A stretch of 64,000 nucleotides of DNA, taken from positions 4,526,001 through 4,590,000 of the forward strand of contig NZ_CP146022.1 in NCBI RefSeq assembly GCF_036967205.1, read 5' to 3'. The DNA comes from Streptomyces sp. Q6 (GTDB taxonomy: Bacteria; Actinomycetota; Actinomycetes; Streptomycetales; Streptomycetaceae). The notes under the pieces are model-generated. The model had not been told where the DNA came from and did not search any database. It saw nothing but the letters and a program-made list of their open reading frames with translations. The position numbers and the translations under genes are program-made. Shown here piece after piece: positions 53,233 to 60,197 of the stretch; the first letter of the stretch is position 1; every line of letters starts with the position of its first letter.

Positions 53233-53373
53233 GTGTTCAAAAAGCCGGTGAGAGCGCAGGCGGAGGAGGCCGAGACGATGTCAGCCGACCATGATTCCGC
53301 TGTGGGCGAACAGGGCACGTGGGTGCCCCGGCTGTGCGCCGTTCCGGGGTCCGTACAGGGGAAGGCCGCGTAG
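53233..53373 (+). CDS. possible 46-residue protein upstream of nth
   Basis: GTG 53233 opens a 46-codon frame (VFKKPVRAQAEEAETMSADHD) that stops 3 nt before the nth ATG. TAGGCT lies 6 nt before the GTG, so a leaderless transcript could begin on it. The composition is unremarkable and I recognise no family. It could be a leader peptide that couples translation to nth, or chance. Confidence 0.35.
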   Translation: MFKKPVRAQAEEAETMSADHDSAVGEQGTWVPRLCAVPGSVQGKAA

Positions 53374-53376
53374 TCG

Positions 53377-54462
53377 ATGCCCGCGAAGAAGAAGACGCCA
53401 GCCGTCGTGAAGACCTCAGCCGCGAAGACGACGACACCGGCGACCAAGACACCGGCGACGAAGACACCGGCGACCAAGACACCGGCCGCGAAGACGACCG
53501 AGGCGACCAGGACGACCAAGGCGACCAGGACGACGAAGACGCCGGCCACCAAGACACCGGCCACCAAGACACCGGCCACCAAGACGTCAGCCGCGAAGGC
53601 GCCTGCCGCGAAGGCGCCTGCCGCGAAGGCGTCTGTCGCCAAGACGGCGAAGGCCCCCGCCGCCCAGCGCGTCGCCGCCAAGCCCGAGTCCCGTACCGCC
53701 CTCGTCCGCCGGGCGCGGAAGATCAACCGGGAGCTCGCGGAGGCGTACCCGTACGCGCACCCGGAGCTGGATTTCGAGAATCCCTTCCAGCTCCTCGTCG
53801 CCACGGTGATGTCCGCCCAGACGACCGACCTCAGGGTCAATCAGACGACGCCGGGCCTGTTCGCCAAGTACCCGACCCCCGAGGACCTCGCCGCAGCGAA
53901 CCCGGAGGAGGTCGAGGAGCTGATCAGGCCCACCGGGTTCTTCCGCGCCAAGACGCGGTCGATCATGGGCCTGGCCAAGGCCCTGACGGAGGAGTTCGGC
54001 GGCGAGGTCCCCGGCCGCCTCGAAGACCTGGTCAAGCTGCCGGGCGTGGGCCGCAAGACCGCGTTCGTCGTGCTCGGGAACGCGTTCGGACGGCCCGGCA
54101 TCACCGTCGACACCCACTTCGGCCGCCTCGTGCGCCGCTGGAAGTGGACGGACGAGACGGACCCGGACAAGGTCGAGAAGGCGATCGGCGAGCTGTTCCC
54201 GAAGAGCGAGTGGACCCAGCTCAGCCACCACGTGATCTTCCACGGCCGCCGCATCTGCCACGCCCGCAAACCGGCCTGCGGCGCCTGCCCCATCGCCCCG
54301 CTCTGCCCGGCGTACGGCGAGGGGGAGACGGACCCCGAGAAGGCGAAGAAGCTCCTCAAGTACGAGAAGGGCGGCTTCCCCGGCCAGCGCCTCAACCCCC
54401 CGCAGTCGTACCTGGACGCGGGCGGTGTCCCGGCCCCGCCCCTGGGCGGCACGATCGGGTGA
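53377..54462 (+). CDS. nth: endonuclease III with a long Lys/Ala/Thr repeat tail
   Basis: 361 residues. Residues 1-105 are a histone H1-like low-complexity tail of (A)TKTPAT and AAKAPA units. The enzyme begins near residue 107 ([25 protein letters not shown]). Helix-hairpin-helix with catalytic Lys, [13 protein letters not shown]; catalytic Asp, [11 protein letters not shown]; 4Fe-4S cysteines [21 protein letters not shown] glycosylase/AP lyase that removes oxidised pyrimidines. The core alone is the normal length for the family, so the tail is an addition that probably binds DNA non-specifically. Counterpart of Rv3674c. Confidence 0.93.
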   Translation: MPAKKKTPAVVKTSAAKTTTPATKTPATKTPATKTPAAKTTEATRTTKATRTTKTPATKTPATKTPATKTSAAKAPAAKAPAAKASVAKTAKAPAAQRVAAKPESRTALVRRARKINRELAEAYPYAHPELDFENPFQLLVATVMSAQTTDLRVNQTTPGLFAKYPTPEDLAAANPEEVEELIRPTGFFRAKTRSIMGLAKALTEEFGGEVPGRLEDLVKLPGVGRKTAFVVLGNAFGRPGITVDTHFGRLVRRWKWTDETDPDKVEKAIGELFPKSEWTQLSHHVIFHGRRICHARKPACGACPIAPLCPAYGEGETDPEKAKKLLKYEKGGFPGQRLNPPQSYLDAGGVPAPPLGGTIG

Positions 54463-54527
54463 CGGGGGAACGAACGGGGGACGGTCGGGCGTTGGGCCCA
54501 TCACGACAGGGGACGGGACGACGATGA
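54459..54527 (+). other. 22-codon bridge frame between nth and the NUDIX gene
   Basis: A GTG at 54459 overlaps the nth stop (GTGA), and the TGA at 54525-54527 overlaps the next ATG (ATGA). Product is Gly/Arg/Thr-rich ([18 protein letters not shown]). It spans the gap exactly. Translation unproven. Confidence 0.35.
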
Positions 54528-55291
54528 AGCACGTGAGCGAGATCGGCAGCGATATCAGCGGGTTCGACGGCGGTACCGGTGACCAGGGCGACGCCCACGG
54601 CGGTGCGGGAGCCCCCGGGATCTCGGACATCACCCTGAGCACGGACGGCCTGCCCGGCTGGCTCGACCCCGTCGCCCACGCCGCCACCACGATCCGCGGC
54701 GAGCAGCTCAGCCGCTTCCTGCCGCCCGAGGACGGCGCGGGCCGCCAGTCCGCGGTCCTGATCCTCTTCGGCGAGGGCGAGCGCGGCCCCGAGCTGCTGC
54801 TCATGGAGCGCGCGGGATCGCTGAGATCGCACGCGGGCCAGCCCTCGTTCCCCGGCGGCGCCCTCGACCCGGAGGACGGCGACCCGCGCACGGAGGGCCC
54901 GCTGCGGGCCGCGCTGCGGGAGGCCTGGGAGGAGACGGGCCTCGACCCGAGCGGCGTCCAGCTCTTCGGGGCGCTGCCCAAGCTGTACATCCCGGTGAGC
55001 GGATTTGTCGTGTCGCCCGTACTGGGATGGTGGCGGGTGCCGACACCCGTCGCGGCGGTGGACCCGGCGGAGACGGCCCGCGTCTTCACGGTCCCCGTGG
55101 CGGATCTCACGGACCCGGCGAACCGGGCGACGACGATCCATCCGAGCGGCCACAAAGGCCCCGCGTTCCTGGTGGAATCGGCGCTGGTGTGGGGGTTCAC
55201 GGCCGGAGTGATCGACCGGCTGCTGCATTTCGCGGGCTGGGAGAGGCCCTGGGACCGAGCGAAGACGGTCCCACTCGACTGGCGCTCATGA
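54524..55291 (+). CDS. CoA-pyrophosphatase-like NUDIX hydrolase
   Basis: 255 residues from ATG 54524. QSAVLILFGEGERGPELLLMERA, then the CoA-specific LRSHAGQPSFPGGALDPEDGD and the NUDIX box PLRAALREAWEETGLDP. The UPF0035 motif before the box (LR-S-H-A/P-G-Q-x-x-F-P-G-G) marks the CoA diphosphatase group. The N-terminal 40 residues are Gly/Asp-rich. Lies between nth and marP as in mycobacteria (Rv3672c). Confidence 0.92.
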   Translation: MKHVSEIGSDISGFDGGTGDQGDAHGGAGAPGISDITLSTDGLPGWLDPVAHAATTIRGEQLSRFLPPEDGAGRQSAVLILFGEGERGPELLLMERAGSLRSHAGQPSFPGGALDPEDGDPRTEGPLRAALREAWEETGLDPSGVQLFGALPKLYIPVSGFVVSPVLGWWRVPTPVAAVDPAETARVFTVPVADLTDPANRATTIHPSGHKGPAFLVESALVWGFTAGVIDRLLHFAGWERPWDRAKTVPLDWRS

Positions 55292-55488
55292 CAGGGTGCA
55301 GCAAGACACAGGGCAACACCACGTACCGCGGCGCGACCCGCGGCGGCACGAGCGAGACCAGCAGGACGCGGAGCAGACCGACGCGACGCGGCACGACCCC
55401 GACCGGCACCACACAAGGCAGTACGGCGCACAGCGGCACGACGCTACGCGGCGAGATACAAGGCAGCGAGATACAAGGCGAGGCATGA
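55288..55488 (+). other. low-complexity frame between NUDIX and marP genes
   Basis: The ATG at 55288 overlaps the NUDIX stop (ATGA) and opens 66 codons of Thr/Gly/Arg/Ser-rich sequence (e.g. GTTPTGTTQGSTAHSGTTLRG), ending with a 15-nt duplication (GAGATACAAGGC units) and a TGA 4 nt before the marP GTG. Looks like a bridge frame that has drifted slightly. Alternatively plain intergenic repeat DNA. Confidence 0.35.
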
Positions 55489-55492
55489 ATCG

Positions 55493-56692
55493 GTGAACGT
55501 GCTGGACATCCTGCTGCTCGCGGCCGCCGTGTGGTTCGCGATCGTCGGCTACCGCCAGGGGTTCGTCGTCGGCATCCTGTCGGTGATCGGCTTCCTCGGC
55601 GGCGGCCTCGTCGCCGTCTACACGCTGCCGGTCGTCTGGGGCGCCGTCAGCGACGACGCGGAGGTCACCACGACAGCCGCGGTCGTCGCCGTGGTCGTCG
55701 TGATCGTCTGCGCCTCGGTGGGCCAGGCCTTCACCACCCACCTCGGCAACAAGCTGCGCAGATACATCACCTGGTCCCCGGCCCGCGCGCTCGACGCGAC
55801 GGGCGGTGCGCTGGTCAACGTCGCGGCGATGCTCCTGGTCGCGTGGCTGATAGGTTCCGCGCTCGCCGGCACCACGCTCCCCACGGTCGGCAAAGAGGTC
55901 CGCAGCTCCAAGGTGCTGCTCGGCGTCTCACGGGCGCTGCCCACGCAGGCGGACACCTGGTTCGCCGACTTCTCCTCCACGCTCGCGCAGAACGGCTTCC
56001 CGCAGGTCTTCAGCCCGTTCGCGAACGAGCCGATCACCGAGGTCAAGCCGCCCGACCCGGCCCTGGCGAACAGCCGGGTGGCCCTTGAGGCGAAGCGTTC
56101 CATCGTCAAGGTCGTGGGCCAGGCGCCCAGTTGCGGCAAGGTCCTCGAAGGCACCGGCTTCGTCTTCGCGGACCGCCGGGTCATGACGAACGCGCACGTG
56201 GTCGGCGGCGTCGACGAACCCACCGTCCAGATCGGCGGCGAGGGCGTCCGGTACGACGCGAAGGTCGTCCTCTACGACTGGAAGCGCGACATCGCGGTCC
56301 TGGACGTGCCGTCGCTGAAGGCACCCCCGCTCCAGTTCACGTCGACGGACGCGCAGCGCGGCGGCGGCGCGATCGTCGCGGGCTTCCCGGAGAACGGCGC
56401 GTACGACGTGCGTCCCGCGCGGGTCCGGGGCCGCATCACGGCCAAGGGCCCGGACATCTACCACCGCGGCACGGTCGAGCGCGACGTGTACTCGCTGTAC
56501 GCGACGGTCCGTCAGGGCAACTCGGGAGGACCGCTCCTGACGCCCGAAGGCAAGGTGTACGGCGTCGTCTTCGCCAAGTCCCTCGACAGCGCGGAGACGG
56601 GCTACGCGCTGTCCGAGGACGAGATCCGCACCGACATCACGCAGGGCCGCTCAGCGGTCCAGCAGGTCGACAGCGACGCCTGCGCGCTGTGA
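55493..56692 (+). CDS. MarP-type membrane serine protease
   Basis: 399 residues from GTG 55493. Four N-terminal helices of the CvpA type (residues 1-130), then a periplasmic chymotrypsin-like protease with His235 (MTNAHVVGG), Asp266 (DWKRDIAVLD) and Ser344 (RQGNSGGPLL). Cysteines near residues 211 and 398 could form the redox-sensitive disulfide known in M. tuberculosis MarP (Rv3671c), which protects against acid by cleaving a peptidoglycan hydrolase. The adjoining NUDIX and hydrolase genes are the same as in mycobacteria. Confidence 0.93.
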   Translation: MNVLDILLLAAAVWFAIVGYRQGFVVGILSVIGFLGGGLVAVYTLPVVWGAVSDDAEVTTTAAVVAVVVVIVCASVGQAFTTHLGNKLRRYITWSPARALDATGGALVNVAAMLLVAWLIGSALAGTTLPTVGKEVRSSKVLLGVSRALPTQADTWFADFSSTLAQNGFPQVFSPFANEPITEVKPPDPALANSRVALEAKRSIVKVVGQAPSCGKVLEGTGFVFADRRVMTNAHVVGGVDEPTVQIGGEGVRYDAKVVLYDWKRDIAVLDVPSLKAPPLQFTSTDAQRGGGAIVAGFPENGAYDVRPARVRGRITAKGPDIYHRGTVERDVYSLYATVRQGNSGGPLLTPEGKVYGVVFAKSLDSAETGYALSEDEIRTDITQGRSAVQQVDSDACAL

Positions 56693-56710
56693 GGTGAGGT
56701 GAGGTGAGGT
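56691..56710. repeat. 5-nt tandem repeat GAGGT, four copies
   Basis: Four perfect copies directly at the marP stop codon (the TGA at 56690-56692 overlaps the first copy). Simple slippage repeat in the 3' region. Confidence 0.8.
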
Positions 56711-56722
56711 GCCGGGTCGCGG

Positions 56723-56908
56723 TCACTCGCGGCCGGTGTGCCGGATCCGCGCCGTGACCCACCGGGCCCGACGCCGCAGAATGCGCGGAATACCCAGCCG
56801 GGGATCGTGCGCCACAGGGTCCTGCGGCGCTCCCCTCTGGGGAGTGCCCAGCGTCATCGCTGGGCGGCGGTTGCGTGCTGCGTCACTGTAGTCGTGCGTC
56901 CAGCCCAT
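56723..56908 (-). CDS. small conserved-looking protein
   Basis: 61 residues from ATG 56908: MGWTHDYSDAARNRRPA to a basic end (GIPRILRRRARWVTARIRH). Third positions are moderately GC-biased and the C-terminus is amphipathic and Arg-rich. I recognise no domain. It lies between convergent marP and the downstream epoxide-hydrolase-like gene, 164 bp after the latter on the same strand. Confidence 0.5.
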   Translation of the reverse strand: MGWTHDYSDAARNRRPAMTLGTPQRGAPQDPVAHDPRLGIPRILRRRARWVTARIRHTGRE

Positions 56909-57072
56909 ACACCGACGTCTGCCCGTGCCCCAAGGTCGGTAATCACCCTCACAGCCCTCAAATTGGCCTATGCGCCAGGCATTTGGCTGTTCGTAGGACA
57001 GACGTTCCCGCCCGCATACCGGGCGCTCACGAACCGTCACGGAAACGGCCGTCGGCGGGGTCGCCGAACACG

Positions 57073-58026
57073 TCACCGATCGGGTTCGGGGTCCTTCAGC
57101 CAGTTGACGAGCTCGGTGGAGAACGCCACGGGGTCCTCCTCGTGCGGGAAGTGCCCGAGACCCTCGAACAGCCGCCAGCGGTACGGCGCCTCGACGTACT
57201 CGCCGGAGCCGGCCGCGCTGCGCGTACGCATCACGGGGTCGAGCGCGCCGTGCAGATGCAGCGTCGGCACCCGCACCGGCCGCTTCATCCGCCGGTTGAA
57301 CTGGATCCCGTCGGGGCGGGCGAGCGAGCGCACCATCCACCGGTACGGCTCGACCGAGCAGTGCGCGGTCGACGGGATGCACATGGCGCGCTGGTACGCC
57401 TCCACGGACGTGTCGTCGGGCTGCCGCGGCCCCGACCACGAGCGGATCAGCTTGCCCACCAACGCCCCGTCGTCGGCGACCAGTTGACGCTCGGGCAGCC
57501 AGGGTCGTTGCAGACCCCAGACGAACGAGCCCGAACGCGACTGCCGGTAGTCCGCCACCATCGCCGAGCGCCAGCGCCGCGGGTGCGGCATCGAGGACAC
57601 GGCGAGCCGCCGCACCAGCTTCGGCCGCATCACGGCCGCGGTCCAGGCGAGGTACCCGCCGAGGTCGTGCCCGACGAGCGCCGCGTCGGGCTCGCCGAGC
57701 GAGCGGATCACGCCGGTGACGTCGAGCGCGAGGTTCGCCGGGTCGTAACCGCGCGGCGTACGGTCGCTGCCGCCCACTCCCCGCAGGTCCATGGCGACCG
57801 CCCGGAACCCCGCGTCGGCGAGCGCGACGAGCTGGTGCCGCCACGACCACCAGAACTGCGGGAACCCGTGCAGGAGCAGGACCAGCGGCCCGTCACCCAG
57901 TTCGGCGATGTGGAAGCGCGCGCCGTTGGCCGCGACGTCCCGGTGGAGCACCTCGGTCCCGCCGGGGATGTCGAGTCGTACGAGAGAGGCGGGCGGTTGG
58001 GCCGATGGGGTGGCGGGGTCCGTCAT
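57073..58026 (-). CDS. alpha/beta hydrolase, epoxide hydrolase-like
   Basis: 317 residues from ATG 58026. HGFPQFWWSWRHQL (oxyanion and lid motif of epoxide hydrolases), nucleophile Asp in LVGHDLGGYLAW, acid residue in GALDPVMR, and His in EGLGHFPHEE. The Asp nucleophile in place of Ser favours epoxide hydrolase or dehalogenase over esterase. Overlaps the holin-like gene by 4 nt; both are downstream of nhaA. Counterpart of Rv3670 (EphE). Confidence 0.9.
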   Translation of the reverse strand: MTDPATPSAQPPASLVRLDIPGGTEVLHRDVAANGARFHIAELGDGPLVLLLHGFPQFWWSWRHQLVALADAGFRAVAMDLRGVGGSDRTPRGYDPANLALDVTGVIRSLGEPDAALVGHDLGGYLAWTAAVMRPKLVRRLAVSSMPHPRRWRSAMVADYRQSRSGSFVWGLQRPWLPERQLVADDGALVGKLIRSWSGPRQPDDTSVEAYQRAMCIPSTAHCSVEPYRWMVRSLARPDGIQFNRRMKRPVRVPTLHLHGALDPVMRTRSAAGSGEYVEAPYRWRLFEGLGHFPHEEDPVAFSTELVNWLKDPEPDR

Positions 58027-58532
58027 GAGGACGAGCGTGCCACAGCCTCGATGGCCTCGGGGACACGGTCGCCCTTGGTGACCTCTCGCGGGTGCGGCTT
58101 GGCGTTCTGGAGTACGCCCGCCGACTCCTTGAACGAGGCGGCGACCTTCTGCGGTCCCTTGCCCTTCTTGGCCTTCTTGGCGAAGACGGTGCCGATGGCG
58201 AACAGGACGAGCGCGAGCAGCACGTTCGCCGCGAAGGAGAGCAGGAAGCACCAGCCGAGGTTCCAGCCGCCCTCGCCGTTGTGCCCGCCGGTCCAGGCCT
58301 GGATGCCGTAGGCCAGGGCGAAGCTCAGCATCGGCAGCGAGAAGACCAGCACGGCGGCACCGACCGAGAACAGGCCGCCGCTGGTCGCCCCGCGCTTCAC
58401 GTCCTGCTTCAGCTGGGCCTTCGCCAGGGCGATCTCGTCGTGCACCAGTGCGGACATCTCGGTCGTCGCCGAGGCGAACAGCTGGCCGATGCTGCGTTCG
58501 GCGCCGACCGGGCTGCCGTCGGGTGCGCTCAT
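58023..58532 (-). CDS. phage holin superfamily III-type membrane protein
   Basis: 169 residues from ATG 58532. Residues 15-50 (SIGQLFASATTEMSALVHDEIALAKAQLKQDVKRG) are the actinobacterial DUF1469 signature, followed by two helices (GLFSVGAAVLVFSLPMLSFALAYGIQ and LGWCFLLSFAANVLLALVLFAIGTVF) and a Lys-rich tail. Not tied to a prophage; its role is unknown. Counterpart of Rv3669. Coupled to the hydrolase gene by ATGA overlap. Confidence 0.88.
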   Translation of the reverse strand: MSAPDGSPVGAERSIGQLFASATTEMSALVHDEIALAKAQLKQDVKRGATSGGLFSVGAAVLVFSLPMLSFALAYGIQAWTGGHNGEGGWNLGWCFLLSFAANVLLALVLFAIGTVFAKKAKKGKGPQKVAASFKESAGVLQNAKPHPREVTKGDRVPEAIEAVARSSS

Positions 58533-58572
58533 CGCGTACTCCCTCTTCTGCTGTACGTGTCTGGGTGTCAGA

Positions 58573-59973
58573 TCATGCCGGACGCTCGCCCCCGTCGCCT
58601 GCCCCGCCCGCCACTTCGGCAAGCCTGCGGTGCTCCGCGGCCTTCTTCTCGTAGATCGCGGCCATCCGCAGGTGGTACTCCGGCTTGTCCTTCTCGTAGA
58701 CGTCGGGGATGCCGTCGGCGTCCTCGTCGCGCTCCTCCTCCTCCCACAGCGCGCGGTACTTGGCGTTCCGGATCTTCAGCAGGATGCTGCTGAGGACGGC
58801 CGCGATCAGGGAGCCCATCAGGACGGACGCCTTGATCTCATCGGTCAGCAGTTCGTCCCCGGCGAAGGCGAGTTCGCCGATGAGCAGCGAGACCGTGAAG
58901 CCGATGCCGGCGAGCGAGGCGACCGCGAAGACGTCCGGCCAGGCCAGCTCGTCCGACAGCGAGGCCTTGGTGAACCGTGCCGTCAGCCACGTACCGCCGA
59001 AGATGCCGAGGGCCTTGCCGACGACGAGTCCGAACACCACGCCGAGCGTCTCGGGCTTGGTGAACACATCGCCCAGGGCGCCGCCGGACACCGCGACCCC
59101 GGCGCTGAGCAGGGCGAACAACGGCACCGCGAGCCCGGCCGACACCGGGCGCACGAGGTGCTCGATGTGCTCGCCGGGCGAGTGCTCCTCGCTTTCTTCC
59201 CTGGTGCAGCGCAGCATCAGGCCCATCGCGACACCGGCGATGGTGGCGTGGACGCCGCTGTTGTACATGAGCGCCCAGATGACGAGGGCGAGCGGCACGT
59301 AGATGTACCAGCCGTGGACGCGCTTCCTGAGCAGCAGCCAGAAGACGGCGAGGCCGACGGCGGCGCCGCCGAGCGCGGCGAAGTCGATGTCGCTGGTGAA
59401 GAAGACCGCGATGATCAGGATCGCGAAGAGGTCGTCGACGACGGCGAGGGTCAGCAGGAACGCGCGCAGGGCGCTCGGCAGGGACGTACCGATGACGGCG
59501 AGGACCGCGAGGGCGAAGGCGATGTCGGTGGCCGTGGGCACGGCCCAGCCGTCCAGGGAGCCGCCGCCGATGGTGTTCACGACCACGTACACGAGGGCCG
59601 GGACGGCCATGCCGCACAGCGCGGCGACGACCGGGAGCGCGGCGGCCTTGGGGTCGCGCAGGTCACCGGCGACGAGTTCCCGCTTGAGCTCGATGCCGGC
59701 GACGAAGAAGAACAGGGCGAGGAATCCGTCGGCGGCCCAGTGCTCGGTGGTGAGGTTCAGGCCGATGGCGCCGGGGCCTATGTGGAAGTCGCTGAAGGTC
59801 TCGTAGCTGTGGCTGAGGGCCGGGACGTTGGCCCAGATCAGGGCGCAGATGGCGGAGACGAGGAGGAGCACACCGCCGACGGTCTCGGTGCGGAGGGCGT
59901 CGGCCACGAAATTACGCTCGGGCAGGGAGAGCCGGCCGAATGCTTTGTGGTCGTTCTTGCGGGGCGCGCTCAC
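58573..59973 (-). CDS. nhaA: Na+/H+ antiporter NhaA
   Basis: 466 residues, about twelve helices. Key residues: Asp pair in LLTLAVVDDLFAILII (ion site), the TDIAFALAVLAV unwound helix, FFFVAGIELKRELVAGDL, and ALAGIGFTVSLLIGELAF. The C-terminal 70 residues (EEEERDEDADGIPDVYEKDKPE) form a charged cytoplasmic tail longer than in E. coli NhaA. It exports Na+ in exchange for H+ at high pH. Heads a minus-strand unit nhaA-holin-hydrolase. Confidence 0.95.
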   Translation of the reverse strand: MSAPRKNDHKAFGRLSLPERNFVADALRTETVGGVLLLVSAICALIWANVPALSHSYETFSDFHIGPGAIGLNLTTEHWAADGFLALFFFVAGIELKRELVAGDLRDPKAAALPVVAALCGMAVPALVYVVVNTIGGGSLDGWAVPTATDIAFALAVLAVIGTSLPSALRAFLLTLAVVDDLFAILIIAVFFTSDIDFAALGGAAVGLAVFWLLLRKRVHGWYIYVPLALVIWALMYNSGVHATIAGVAMGLMLRCTREESEEHSPGEHIEHLVRPVSAGLAVPLFALLSAGVAVSGGALGDVFTKPETLGVVFGLVVGKALGIFGGTWLTARFTKASLSDELAWPDVFAVASLAGIGFTVSLLIGELAFAGDELLTDEIKASVLMGSLIAAVLSSILLKIRNAKYRALWEEEERDEDADGIPDVYEKDKPEYHLRMAAIYEKKAAEHRRLAEVAGGAGDGGERPA

Positions 59974-60197
59974 GCGGGGGACCTCCGGTCGGGTACGGCT
60001 GACTGCTTTGCCGACCAGACTTCCCGGCGCACCCTGTGGATCCCTGACGGATCCCTGTCACGTCCTTGACGTGACCTTGACTTTGACCTCGACCCTACAG
60101 GGTGCGTGCGGGACGTCACGTGGCGATCATCACGATACGCACGAAACGGGCACCCGGCGCGCTCGCCGGATGCCCGTTCCCTCAGTGCTCGCGGGGG
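59974..60197. other. intergenic region between acs and nhaA
   Basis: 224 bp holding the acs terminator (60147-60179) and the nhaA promoter. The stretch CTTGACGTGACCTTGACTTTGACC (60064-60087) is a short TTGAC-rich repeat; on the minus strand it may include nhaA control elements. No gene seen. Confidence 0.4.
60147..60179 (-). terminator. terminator of acs
   Basis: Stem AACGGGCA-CCGGCG with CGCCGG-TGCCCGTT (one mismatch), 18 nt after the acs stop on the minus strand. Confidence 0.7.

Noticed and set aside
53320-54458. Arg/Asp-rich frame overlapping nth in another phase
   Set aside because: Shadow of the nth repeat tail and core; nth carries all catalytic residues in its own frame. Only its last 23 codons are used in the bridge at 54459-54527.
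58023-58532. Prophage, because of the holin-family protein
   Set aside because: The gene belongs to a conserved core operon and no other phage genes are near.
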